DNA of 64,000 bases from Tetrahymena thermophila SB210 (Eukaryota > Ciliophora > Oligohymenophorea > Hymenostomatida > Tetrahymenidae): positions 124,001 through 188,000 of the forward strand of contig NW_002476361.1 in assembly GCF_000189635.1 (NCBI RefSeq), given 5' to 3'. Position numbers and translations under genes: made by a program. The notes under the pieces were generated by a model. It did no database searches and had not been told where the DNA came from. It saw nothing but the letters and a program-made list of their open reading frames with translations. Positions within the stretch are counted from its first letter, which is position 1, and each line of letters opens with the position of its first letter. This document shows positions 38,813 to 51,877 of this stretch, piece by piece.

Positions 38813-41066
38813 TCAATATTTTAAGTATTTTAATCTAAAATTTTTGAGTGTATGTGGTTGGTTAGTAATAAGAGAAGTGCAACCTATCTAAATGAGTCTT
38901 TTATATAGTTAGTGAGTTTCTAAGATATCAAAACCAAAATATGCACAAAGAGTCAAACCTTTGTCTCTTCCTTATACCAAAAATTTTACAGCTTCTTCGT
39001 TGTATGCTAATACTGATGAAAAATTTAACTAATTTCCTTCTGGAATTTTTGAAAGATCAGGAAATTAATCCTCTTTGCAAAACAAGAAACCAAATTTTAT
39101 AAAGGTATTTATCCCATGTTTTTTCTAAGCATCCAAAGATAGCTGGTAAAAGGGATGGTAAAAAGCTGATAAATAAACTTAATCTTCCATACTGTGCTTT
39201 TTTATAAGAGCTACTACGGCTTCTGGTAAATTTAAATTAGTACCTTTTAGCTCTATATTGATTTTAATCTTATCTTTGCATAATTAAAATATATCTTCTA
39301 AAGTAGGAATCTTATCGTTCTTCTCATTGATTACTATGTTAGTAATTTCTTCGCTTGAAAATGATTCAATCAATTTGAGGTTTCCATCTCTATCTCTTTA
39401 TCATATTTAAAATATATGAATGAATATACAATGATTTTCTCTATTATTTGAATTTAGTATTCAAAAACAAAATCCTAAAAGCAAGAATAAAAAATAGAAC
39501 AATTTTAGAAAAATGTTATTGAGTAACTTTCAAATTTTTAGAAGTTAATTTTATTATAAAATTTCCTGTATTGCCTTGTTTTTTGAAATTTTGCATATTT
39601 TATCAGAATTATTTCTTGAGAAAAATTTTTATTTATTCTTTATGGGGAATATTTTTTTCAAAAAAAATTACAAAAAACCACTCTAACAGGTAAGCAGACA
39701 AGCAATAATATGAATTTGCTAAATTAAAAATTTATTATTTAAAATTGTTTAAGCTTTTATTTCAGTTTGAATTTAATACATTATTGTTTTATAAAAACAA
39801 AAATGAAATAATCAAAATATATCTATCTATTCATTCTTTTAGAATTTAATTTTTCTAATTAAATTTTTTTGTCTGCTTTTTTGGAGTTTTAGAAGATTAA
39901 AATATTATTTAAAATTAAAACTTAATAGCAAGTTAATAAATAAATCATTCATTATTTACTTTAAAAATGCAATTTAAGTTATTTATTATGAAAATTCATA
40001 AAATTTTGTTAATTCTTTTCTATTTAATTTTTCCACTAAAGAAAATATTTTTGAAATATTAATAAAATTTTGTTAAAACAAAATATAATTTTTAAGACTT
40101 ATTTTCTATTTGTCAATTTAACTTATTTGCTAATTTTTTAATTTAAAAATATCTAAAAAATATCTTAATTTTTTAAAGTTAAGAAAGTATTTTTAAAAAT
40201 TAAATTATTATATATTCATGATTAATTGATTTTATTTTATTTTACTTGCTAATTAATTTGATAAATTTAATTTAGAATTGGCCTATTTTTATTTAAACTT
40301 ATAAAATATTTGAAAATTAAAATAAAACTAGGAAATTTCAAATTTATTTATTTTGATTCTACTTAAATACCAAAAATAATTACTTAATTACTTTAGAAGA
40401 TATTTTTTATTTATTTAATTCTAATTTATTTTAATATACTTTAAGCTAAAAAAAATCATCTTTATTAACTAATTTATCAAACTACTGAGGCAAGTATTAT
40501 TTATTTCTACTAATTAATAATCTTTAATAAATTATATGCAACTCAATCATTTTTATTATAAAATCTGGATTTTTAAACTAAATTTATTCTAAAAAAATTA
40601 ATCTATTTTTAAAAAATAAAATATTTAGAATAATCTGCTTGAATTTTACTTAATTTTGCCATCTACACCATGAACAACTACAACTATTCCATCTGTTGTT
40701 AACCAAGTATCTAACTCAACATAATCTTAATGAAGACTTATTGATTTATTGAAAGAACTTATGCTATTATGAGCCTCAAACATCCCAACACCTCTGTGGC
40801 CTTCTATGATAAGCCTCTTTACTCTTCTTTTACTTTTTATTTTTTTAGGTGAGTTTTGTAAATTTGTTTTTCTCAAATGATTGATATATTTAGGGTGATA
40901 TTTCTATCTAAAAACTAATTTATTCTTGTCTTTCTAGATATTCTCTAATATTATTTAATTGCAACATAGTTATCATATGAATAAATGAGCCAAATTGTTT
41001 AATTTTAATTGATATAATTTTATTTTTACTTATTAATTTGGCTATGCTTTATTAAGAAATTTCCAT
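38813..41066 (-). CDS. Glycerophosphodiester phosphodiesterase (GDPD family)
   Basis: Three exons, 41066-41030, 40944-40650 and 39395-38813, phases 1 and 2, giving 304 residues and a TGA. GDPD enzymes hydrolyse glycerophosphodiesters such as glycerophosphocholine to glycerol 3-phosphate and an alcohol. Catalytic motifs: EGHRGVG with H62, then E69 and N72; the pair E89-L-D91 in VELDTWLTTDG; and H104 in VVVVHG, where most relatives have His-Asp. A later metal ligand fits INIELKG. The C-terminal part YFGFDILETHQLYKRLIQIGCTSLITNQP has the typical GDPD ending. The N-terminal 55 residues are very basic (KKIKSKRRVKR) and probably targeting or disordered. Exon 1 is only 37 nt; it was chosen because it supplies the only in-frame ATG with a matching phase. 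The second intron is 1254 nt. Confidence 0.9.
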
Positions 41067-41845
41067 TCTGTTATCTCCTATATTATACTTCTTGATGCTA
41101 TCTATATGTTATTAAAAAGACAATAAAGATTTAATTAATAATTATCTGATTAGTAAAACTTGAATCAATTTATTAACTATATTAATTTATTCATAAAATC
41201 TAAGAGTGCAAAAAAATTTATTTTTATAAAGAGTGAAATTTAAGCACTAACAAATTAATAAAGCTAAATAAATATCTGATATTTAGTTAAACTCGAATGA
41301 AAATCTTATAATTTTCTAACTAGTTTCAATTATATTACAAAATAAACAGTAGTAATTTAACATTTATTTTTTATGTAAAAAAGTCAATAAAATAAACTAA
41401 TATAATAAATAATAATATATTTAGCCCCTCTCTATTTAATTAATATAAATTTAGAAGCCTAATTTATAAAATTGATAAAAAAATATTGAAGCAAATTATT
41501 TTTAGATAGATATTATTCATATTTTCATTTTTATATATGAAAAAAATAAATAGTACTTTGATGTTTATATAAAATATATTAATAATGAATTAGTGATAAT
41601 ATGCTTACTGTCTGTTATTTTTTAACTTTTTCATTGATAATTCTTTTTATTTAGAATATATATAATAAGTTAACCAGTAAATAATCATTTTATTATTTTA
41701 ATTTATTTAGCTATTTTTTAGATTAAAATGAAATTTATTTTGAATAATTTTTGTAATTCTTTCAAAACAAATTATTTAATAGGTATTTTTATCTTCCATT
41801 TACATCTAAATATCTGCTTAAAATATTCTATTGTGATTATTGACT
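41067..41845. other. Intergenic spacer
   Basis: AT-rich spacer between the GDPD gene and the end of the first LRR gene. No coding signal. Confidence 0.6.
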
Positions 41846-44245
41846 TCAATTCACTTAAACTAAGATCAATCTCTTCAATTTGTAAAGCTTCCTGTAAAAA
41901 GATAAGTTGGCACTTAAGCTCATCAAATTGTTTCTTTAGTAATTTTATAAAAATAAATTTTTGTTTTAATAATTGCTTTTTACCCAAAATTAACTTCAAG
42001 AATTTTCAATCTGACAAGACTTCTTATTGAATTTGAAATTGCTGCTGCACCTAAATCTCCTATACGATTACAACTATTTCCCATTTTAAATATAAATATA
42101 ACATACAAAAAATTTAAAGTATTTTGAATATTTATAAAATTCTAGACTTCAAAAAAAATTACAGAAATCCTAATTTAAGAGCAGTAAGTTGCTAAAATTA
42201 AGCAAGTTCAGCTGCGAATGCCAGAGCTCCTTCTTACTTGATGCTACAGTAGCTTTAAAATGATATATTAAATGCATTTAATAAAAATAAATAATCTTAT
42301 AAATAATACGCTAATCCTAAAGTTAGAGAATTCAGTTAAGGGTATTATCTTAAAATTTAAGCTATAGCACCAGCTGAGTTATCATTGATTTTTACATGAC
42401 TTTTTAATAATATTATTGATTTCCACTAAATTATAATAAATAATTACGAAATGTAAAGATCTAATGAGGAAAGGCTTTAGCACTACCTAAGTTCTGTGAT
42501 CAATTAAATAGCACCTTCTTATTCGACTTCGTTTGAGCTTTATAAATTGATAAATTTATTAATAATATTAAAATAAGTTTAAATAAAACCTTATTCCTAG
42601 CTTAAAATGGGTTAAGCTTTTTAGCTATTTCAATTCCATTCCTAAACACTAAGCTCCTTCGTTTTTAATATAATTGTACCTAAGGATTTTATTTTATCAA
42701 TTACTGAGTTCAAATAATTTAAAAATAAATAATTAAGATCTATTAATTTAATTAATTAAATTATCGCATATTAATAATTAATTTGATCTCGATTTATTTA
42801 AATAAATTTTTAATATTTTAATTTAAATGAATTAAATTAAAGTTTTTGACATACAATAAAAATAAGTATATCAAATTAATTAAAGTTAGTTTGCATTAAG
42901 TGTTACTCTAAATTTAGAATGAGATTACATAGGTTCTAACATAATTTTAGCTAGCTAGCTAACTATTTAGCTCCATCGTTACCAATCTTACAGTATCTAA
43001 CATTAAAATTAAGAAAAATTTGGTAGTAACTTACAAAGAATTTCAATTAAATTACGTTAAAGTAAGTATAAGGTGAGTTATATTTTAGCACATTTTGATT
43101 CCCTCCACAAATTTATAAGCTAATTAGTCACCAATCCAATTAGAACTTATTTTAGGTGCAAATAAATGGTTTTTATAAAAAATAAATGATGAAGAATTAA
43201 TTAAATTACTCTAAAAATATTTGTAAATCTTTGAGCTTATCAGATTGGCTCAACTAATTAACTAAATAATTGACACTGAAATCCTTTATTTGATTATTGC
43301 TTTTAAGAAAAAATATATTTCATAAATGAGAAAAAAAAACAAAAAAATTATGTAATTGAAAATACTTTAAAACCAATTTAAGTTTTTCGAGATTTTAGCA
43401 CTGTTTAAATTAAGGCATCATTGATGATACTGCTTGGTCTCCTAATTAGTTATATCTAAAATGATTGATAAAAAGTTTGTTAATAATCATAAATAAGTTT
43501 TAGATTATTCTAAAGAAATCCATTCAGAATTTTTTTGATTTTACTAAAGGTGTAACTCTAGGGCAGAAAGACGTTCGCATTATTTCAAATTAGAAATTAA
43601 ATGATAAGTTCCTTAGTCTCCTATTTTATTGTTGCTATTTATAATTTAAATAAAATAAAGATAAATAAAAATATTTTTATTACTTCAAACCTAAGATCAA
43701 ATTAGTAAGATTAGGATATTCTTTTATATGCTGCCCAATTAAAGAAGCTCCTTAATCACAAACCTAATTTTAGCTAAATAATTAAATGTTTGATGCATCA
43801 TATCATATCTATTTTTACCCCAAACATAGTCTTAAATTTGTCAAATTTGAGTTTTCTTTCAATACAGAAACTAAATCAATCGCTGCTGATCCATTGATTT
43901 GATTAAGGCTTTTTAATTTTGAAATACGAAATTTTAAATATTTTTGATTTAATAATTTAAAATTATTTATTTACCTTAAATCTATTGTTAGGCTGTTAAG
44001 ATTTTAGCATTATTTTAAGGAATCAGCAATAACAGTTATTTACTAGTTACCAATTTTCATATTACTTTATTAATTATATAATATTAAATTTTATTTATCT
44101 GAACTTAACTTACTTTAGATTAACAGATAAATTATTTGAGTTAACTAAGTCAGTCGAAGTTAACTTTTTTTACAAAAAAATAAATTATAAATTAGATAAA
44201 ACAAGTATATAATCTGACTTCATTTAAGCTTCTAATAGTTATCAT
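41846..44245 (-). CDS. Leucine-rich-repeat protein A, one repeat per 90-nt exon
   Basis: Sixteen exons on the minus strand: 44245-44219 (27 nt), 44163-44114 (50 nt), then thirteen exons of exactly 90 nt starting at 44064, 43908, 43773, 43634, 43455, 43299, 43145, 42996, 42679, 42537, 42399, 42252 and 42073, and a last exon 41891-41846. All repeat exons are phase 2 at both ends; the sum gives 430 residues and a TGA. Each 90-nt exon encodes one 30-residue LRR of the pattern N-x-I-GD-x-GA-x-x-L...C-x-NL-x-x-L-x-L-x-L (for example IADSLKQCQNLNSLTIDL). The GD-x-GA start resembles RI/NOD-like repeats. LRR solenoids bind proteins; there is no signal peptide, so it is probably intracellular. The first exon is the least certain: without the first intron the start would be the ATG at 44223. 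Confidence 0.85.
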
Positions 44246-45985
44246 TTTAAACCAATATTTTTTTTTCAAAACTTTTGTTTCTTATTTCTTTTTCTCTGCA
44301 ATTTTAGAAAAATTAATTTAAAATATATATAAAGAGAACAAATAACTGTTTTTTAATATTATATTTGCGCGTCATTGCAATTTTTAAAGCTTAAAGAATT
44401 TACTATTATCATAAATATTTTAATATTGTAGGGTTATATTTAAAACTATTTTTTGAAGAGTTAATTGATTAAAGTTATTTACTATTAAGATATTTTGGAA
44501 TACATTTTCATTTTAAAATATCAAACCCTCATTAAACTAAAAATAAAGATTGATTTTCTTTTTATTTATATTTGTTTATATTTTTACAGATTACGTTTTC
44601 TTTAATAAATACACGAAAAACTCACTAATCAATCATAAAATAAATAAAGTTTTAACGTATACAAAATAAATAGCTATTATATCTTTCAAAATTTCAATTT
44701 TATTTATTGATTCTAACTACCCTTTATTTAATTAACATTTGTTTCCTTTTATCAAATAAAAACTTCTTTGAATAAATTATTAATTACATTTTATTGTAGC
44801 AAATAGCATTTAATTTATAGTGTCAAAAAACGTTAAAATTAGTTTTTCTTTCAGTCATAATATTAATAATTTATTATTTCTATTCGCATTTTTTATTTTT
44901 TAAGACTTAATATAAAAACTATTATTCTGTATGATAAAATACTTTTATTTACTATATTAATTCTAATTATTTATTATTTTATTATTTGATATATAGCTTT
45001 TATTGAAATAGAATTTAAAAGAAAAATTAATGTATATCTCTATATATATTTTGCCAAAATAAATTTGTTTTTCTTTCAACATATATATAAATTATTTAAA
45101 TTTCTTAAAGCATTTTTTATTTTTAAATAACTTAATATAAATATTATTATTTTATATGTTAAATATTATTAATTAGTATATTAATTATAATTAGTTATTT
45201 ATTTTTATTATTTTCTACATAGATTTTATTCATTTCAAATTTGAAAGAAAATTGATGACTATCTATCTACCTGTACATGTTGTCAATATAAACTTGTTTT
45301 TCTTTCAGTGTATATATAAATTATTTTAATTTCTAATTGATAGTTAATATATTAATTATAATTACTAATTTTATTATTTGCTTCATAGCTTTTTATGAGA
45401 TAAAATTTGAAAAAAATTATAACTTTCTATCTATATTTTCATGTTGCCAATATAAACTTGTTTTTCTTTCTGCCTATATATAAATTATTTTAATTTCGAA
45501 TTATTAGTTAATATATTAATTATAAATGCTAATTTTATTATTTGCTTAATAGCTTTTTATGAGATAAAATTTGAAAAAAATTATAACTTTCTATCTATAT
45601 TTTCATGTTGCCAATATAAACTTGTTTTTCTTTCAACATATATATAAATTATTTTAATTTCTAATTATTAGTTAATATATTAATTATAATTACTAATTTT
45701 ATTATTTGCTACATAGCTTTTTATGAGATAAAATTTGAAAGAAAATTAATAACTATCTATTTTTAGAATTTGTCAATTTATAAAAGGGAGTTTTTTTCCT
45801 TTAATATTTATTTTAGACATAGAATAAATAATAAATAAATTTAATGGTAAATTTATTCAATAAAAAAACTACTTTAAAAAGTTAGTTCTACTTAATTTAT
45901 TTTATATTTTTATAATACATACAAAATTTAAAGCAATAAAATAAAAGTAGAAGTAGAGATTTTTAACAAAGAATAGGGTTCAAAA
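44246..45985. other. Intergenic with degenerate tandem repeats
   Basis: AT-rich spacer between the divergent LRR gene A and kinase gene. Most of its right half is the tandem array listed separately. No gene seen. Confidence 0.6.
44836..45770. repeat. Degenerate tandem repeat, units of 164 and about 226 bp
   Basis: The landmark TTGTTTTTCTTTC recurs at about 44840, 45064, 45293, 45457 and 45621. The last spacings are exactly 164 bp, with high identity between units (shared ATAGCTTTTTATGAGATAAA). The two left units are 225-229 bp and carry about 60 bp more. It looks like a tandem array in which a deletion derivative was amplified. No coding content. Confidence 0.8.
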
Positions 45986-48900
45986 ATGTTTCTTTCCAAG
46001 CAATTATGCTATAAAAGTATAGTAGCAGGCAGTAAATTTGGAGAATAAATACGAAAAAATATAAAATTCAACGATGATGAGTAGAGTATGTTGCAAGAAA
46101 GAATAATGAATAGGTATTAGCATAGTCCTTCTAATCTAAAAAGCTTAAGAGAATACTGCTGTACATTGCCTCTAGATAAAAACCAGAGTAAAACTTTATC
46201 AGCGTATGTGGATGGTATAATTAGCAAGCAAAAAGGGATTAAGATAAAAGTCATGAACGCAATAAATAAGGTTATAGCAGTTACCAAGATTTTGGCAATT
46301 TCTAGCATTTTAAAAATAAAAAAAATAAGTAAATTCTACTAGAGAAAGAAATTTTATTTTCTTTAAAAAATTGTGTTGAAAAATTATGTAAATAAATTTT
46401 TAGAATAAAAATATAAAATAAATTTATAAATTTGCTTTTAAAATAATTATAATAGAAACCAAACACTAGAAAGAGAGCATTAAAATTGTAGAAAGTCTAG
46501 TAATTTGTAGTAGATTAAATTAATCAATGCATTGGATATTTAAAAGAAGGATACCTTTCAAATTAATGCATTAATGAAATACTTCTACCTTTTACTAAAA
46601 AAATTAATTTCAGTTAGCAAATAAATTAGTTCAAACTATCCATTACAAATTTCTTTTTTTCAAATTCAGCTTTCTATTTGAATGTCGAGTCATATCTTTA
46701 CGAATTGTTGAATAATACGTTAATTCTTCTAAACCAAAGTTTAAAAAATTTAGGAGAGGATAAACACTTTTTAACATATTTTTAACTAATTGTTGTTGTA
46801 CTGAAGAATATATGCCAAAATGATCTTTACATATTAACATATGACATGTGTAAATCTTTTGACAAATTAATTCTTGAGTTACCCGAATCTGTAAAGGATT
46901 ATTCATTTTATGATAAGCTAATGCTTAGCTATCACTACTATAAGGGTTTTAGTTAAACAAATTTTGATGAAAATCACAAATTCTATGACTACATTAAATG
47001 CAAGCATTTCTTTTTCAAGCTACTTTATAAAAAATATCCTAAAATATCAGAAGAAATAAATGAAACTGAAAAAAACCTAAGTAATTTAATGCCATAACCT
47101 ATGAAGATGTTTTGTTGTGTTTAGAATACAGTTGAAAGACCTAGTGGTATTAAAAAATAAGTCAAAGATACAAAAAAGAAAGAACAAATGAAAGAAACTG
47201 AACAATCTTTTTTTGAAAATTTTTTTTTATTGTATTTGTTTTTTAGACAGGAACAAGGTAATTCTCATATAGAAATCTTGGAAAATCTTTTAAAATAATG
47301 TTTATTAATCTATAAGATGAATCCTAAATTTGATTTAGGTGTATAGCAGATTTATAAATGTTTTCATTTTTATGATAAAGGGTAGGAGTGCTTTAAAACA
47401 TGTTTATATACAGTAAGAGAACAAATGAAAAATGAAAAACTCACAGATAAATTTAAAAAAGAGACAATCTATGAAAAATACATAGATTTAACTGATGAAA
47501 AAAAATTATAAATTCCTTTAAAAAATTCAAGCAATTTACAAAAATATCTTAAATAATTAGCTGAAATATATATTTATAATTAATAGCCAATAGAATTTTT
47601 GAATATTTGGAGGTGTTTATCTATACTTTCTCCTGAAAGCTGCTATATAAATTATATGTTATACTTGGAATAGCTTTAGGAATTTATCTTTTAAAAATTT
47701 TATACTGACAATTCAAAAGAACAAGAATGCTATTAAAATCTTGTTGAAGAATTGTAAGAAGACTTGAAAAGTTAAAATTAAGAGAAATAAATGTTTTGGC
47801 ATCTCTCTTATCAATAATTTATAATGAGATTTTAAGAAAAAGGTTTTGAGAAATTACCTCTGAATATCAGAAAAGACATTCCTATAATTTCTATTAGAAA
47901 AATAATGAATAATATTTTTCTTGAAATTCAACAGTCAATTGATCAAAAAAAAGACATTTTTAATAAAGTCTTTGGGCATGATTATTTTAATTTTAAATAA
48001 TAATAAGAAAATATAAGATAGTAATAAAACAGAGAAAATTAGATGGCCTTTACTACAAAAATGAAAATTTAAAATAAATAAGTTTATTTAAAAGTATACA
48101 GCTTTGATTTTAAAACAAATAAAGAATTTAATTATAATGATTACAGATTTGTTTAAGAAGTTGCTATTTGTATTTATTTTAGAAAAAAGTAGCATCAAAA
48201 GTATCTTCCATTTTAGAAAAATATAGGATATCACTCATTTAATAGATATATTTATCATTTTATATAAGACAACTAGATTTTTCTCATCCTTGAATACTAT
48301 CCTATTCTTTACAAATAAATTTTATCAAATGAGCACTTCAGGTGTTAAGATAAGCATGATTATATCTAAGAAAATGAGCAGATGACAAGAAGTAAGGCTA
48401 GTTCTATATCTTCTATAAAATCATATCAGATTGACGAAAATTTTAATGTGTTCGACTAGAAAAGGAGAGTTTCTGAATAGTTTGGAATATAAGATATTAA
48501 TTTTACTTCTAGTGATGATTAGAGGCAAAGAAACAATTCTACTGGTTCAGAACTTTCATCTATTTCTTATAATGAGAGTAAAAATGAGAATTGGTTATCT
48601 AATTCATTTTCTTCTTCTATTTAATTTTCTAAAGACAGGATTAGTTATGTCCCAAAATTTTAAAATTAAATTAAATTATAATCGAAAGAATTTACAAAAA
48701 AAGACTTATTTATATGCATGTTAAGAATAGAATAAATATTTGAAGTTCTTAAAGATAACAATATGTTACACAAAGACATAAAATTGTTAAATATAGTTTG
48801 GAGAGAAACAGATGAACCGATATTGATTGATTTCGGAATAGTAGAATTATATTAAACCTTTAGCTACTTCTTATCAAGCAATGGAACCATACCTTACAGA

Positions 48901-51228
48901 AGTTACCAATAATCTAAAAACTTGCCTATTAATGAAAACACTGATTTAACTTAATTCATAATCTGTATTTACGAGCTTGCTAGAGGAGAAAAAATAGACA
49001 ATGATGAAAAAGCATCCTACATTTCGAAAAATATACATAAAGAACTCAAAGATATGTTTAGTAGAGATTTTAATAACTTAATATAAACTGTTGTTGATTG
49101 CTAGCTTGATACCATCAAATCAAGAGCTAAATACTTTATGTGGTAAAAATTTGAGATTTTCATGAATTTACTTTATGATTGCCAAAAACAAAACATCCAA
49201 GGAGAAAATGTCTTGCATTATTAAGATTTTTATGTAAAAGTTAAAAAAACAATAAAAAGAGCTGTTTAAAAAAAGAAGTTTAATTTAGATGTTGAATTCG
49301 ATCTAAATCTTTTACTCAATCTCAAAAATGACCCTACTTTTCAGATGCTTATTTCCTTACAGTCTCACGATATATTGAAGCACTATGAAAGTTTGCTCTA
49401 CATTATTATCAATAAACAAAAGATGGAGGAATGCAATAAGTTAATTGAAACAAAAATTTAACTAAACTCTAGTTCTATAATGAATGATACACATGTAAGC
49501 GCATTTTTCTTAAATAAAGAATAATAAAATAGAAGTATTTACAGCTTAGAAAACGAACATTTAAAAGTAGGAATACTTAAGATTTATAATTAATGTTTTA
49601 TTAATGAAAATTAAGTTAATGATTAACATTTCAGTGAGACTATTGTTCGCATTTTTAATAAAAATTTCAAAATTTTAGAACTTTAAAAAACAAAATACAA
49701 ATTTAATTTTGAGAATTTAGTAAATTTATTTTCAGAATATAGCAAAGAAAACGAAAAAGCTACATCGTATGATTAATATCTTTTGAATAATATTTTTATT
49801 AAATTAATCAAATATCATTGCAAATAGAAAGTGTTTGAAGAGCTAGCCTTCCATATTGAAGAAACTGAGAGATCTATCATTAAATTTTAAACAGAAACTT
49901 CTGAAAAAATTATTAAAGCTTACAAGTGCACAGATGAAATTAGATATCTTATTAAAGATTTAATCAATAATAAATCTAATAGTAAGATATTGTAGAATAA
50001 TTTCTTATCAAGTCAAATCTAAAGTTAATAATAATAATCTCAGATTCCATAATAACTTATACACTAAATTAATGAGCTAAATGTTTCAGCTATTACTGCA
50101 AATTAAGATGAAAATGGCACAGATTAGTCAGGTATTTCCATTTTGCTTACATAATAATAACCGAATTCCTTAGTAAGCTAAAATGAATCAACCTATAAAT
50201 CTATAGTTAGTACTAGTTAATTGACAAATTCAAATGGTTTTAATAATAACTAAGCATCAAACATAAATGATATAACTCAAGGATACAGTTTTCCCACCAA
50301 CTCTCCATAATTAAATAATAATTAAGCAAGTATAAACCAAACTTCTTAGAATATTCTAGCTTAAAGCCAACAACAACCTTAAAATAGTTAATTTGTAGTA
50401 GATTTGACTTTCATGTATTCAAATTAAAATTCAAGTAACTAAAATTAAAATACTCCCATAGACTAAAGTAGGATTTCAGATATCAACGTGAATTCAAATA
50501 ACACTAATCAAAGAAGAACTATCAATCAATCTACACCTGATATGTCTTATGAAAACATTGTTCTGAATGATAGTAATTAAATAAATAATATTATATCATA
50601 AGAAGGATAGTAGAATTCAAATCAAATAAGTTCAGAGCAATTAAGAAATTCATAAATTATTTTAAATTAAACTTCTTTTAACCCAGATTAAGCATAACTA
50701 GCTTAAAATAATGTTGTTAATTAAAATAATAGTAGTAGTGTTAGTTCTCTTGGGTTTGATATTTCCTCTGCTGATAAAAGCTAAAACAGCTCTTTAAGCA
50801 ATTAAAACAGTAATTAATAACAATAAATTCAATAAAGCATATTAAATTCATCATTAAACAATAGCAGCTATTAGACAAATATGTATTTTAACTCAAGTTT
50901 ATCCTCAAATACATAAAGTATTAATAATAGCTCCATAGGAAATTATTCAAGTAACAATAATTTGAATTTAATATTATAGTAGTATCCAAATAAAGATAAA
51001 TTTTAAAATATAATTATTGAATAAGAAAAATATGATTTAAGGAATATCTAAGGCAATTACAGTTAAAATAATTCGTACGAAGAAATTATTTATGATTTTT
51101 CTAATAAGAATGATGAGATAAATGAGAGGGAAAAAACTCAAAAGAATTCTACACTAAAGAATAGACCTATTAAAAAATTAAATGATTAAAACAACAAAAG
51201 TTCTTCTTAATAACTAAGTGTTAAATGA
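45986..51228 (+). CDS. Large protein kinase with split, divergent kinase domain
   Basis: Two exons, 45986-46387 and 46456-51228 (intron 68 nt, GTAAAT to ATAG, phase 0), giving 1724 residues and a TGA. The N-terminal 650 residues are helical, Lys/Glu/Cys-rich and unrecognised. The kinase domain begins near residue 665: K680 in VYLKVY is the likely ATP-binding lysine, LILEYYP (E747) the hinge. The catalytic loop HKDIKLLN (H906, K907, D908, N913) and IDFG (D926-G928) are intact, followed by GTIPYRS in place of the usual GTPxYxAPE. Between hinge and catalytic loop about 110 extra residues, very Ser-rich, are inserted. No glycine loop is obvious and APE is absent, but K, D, N and DFG persist, so activity is possible. 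Residues from about 1190 onward are Asn/Gln/Ser-rich and disordered. LRR genes lie on both sides on the other strand. Confidence 0.82.
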
Positions 51229-51262
51229 ATTTATATAATATATACAATTTATCAGAATAAAA

Positions 51263-51349
<87 letters not shown>

Positions 51350-51877
51350 ATGATTAACCTACTAACTAAAACAAAAAAACTTACTTGTCAAATAGTTATA
51401 AAATAAAAGATTAAACTTATTTTTTGCTTTTTTTTTAATTTTCTTTAAATAAAAAATTATTATTGATTGTTAAATTTATTGATTTATATTATAAAGTATG
51501 TTTTTATTTTAATTTCAATCATTTTTTAGAAATTTTTTCAATATTTTCCATACTATAAAATATAATAAATAAATAAGATAGAAATAGTTAAATAAATATG
51601 TCAGTTAAATTATAGCTAAACGCCTAATTAAAAAATAGTGGTATGGCAACCTCTAGATATTAATTAGGCTAAGTTTTTAAATAAAAAATTATTAATGTTT
51701 CAATAATAATAATGCATATTACTATTTTTTTTATATTTTACGATAAAAAATAAAAATTACATCCTAAATTATAGTTTTTAAATATCATAAATTGGTCTTA
51801 TGTAATTTTGTTTTAATCAATGAGAAGTTACAGTTGTTACTAAATAAAATTTACAACATGAATATTTAATTAATTCC
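51229..51877. other. Intergenic, convergent gene ends
   Basis: The spacer between the 3' ends of the kinase gene and LRR gene B. It contains the (AACT)n microsatellite and otherwise AT-rich sequence. Confidence 0.7.
51262..51349. repeat. (AACT)n microsatellite
   Basis: About 22 uninterrupted copies of the tetranucleotide AACT, starting some 35 bases after the kinase gene's stop codon, thus probably in its 3' untranslated or flanking region. Confidence 0.97.

Noticed and set aside
41772-41999. 75-residue minus-strand frame and 100-residue plus-strand frame at the end of LRR gene A
   Set aside because: Both run across the last intron of the LRR gene; the spliced frame ends with a TGA at 41846-41848.
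44164-44223. Alternative start of LRR gene A at the ATG 44223 without the first intron
   Set aside because: Possible, but the other three LRR genes all have a separate 50-nt second exon with the same phases, so the spliced model is preferred.
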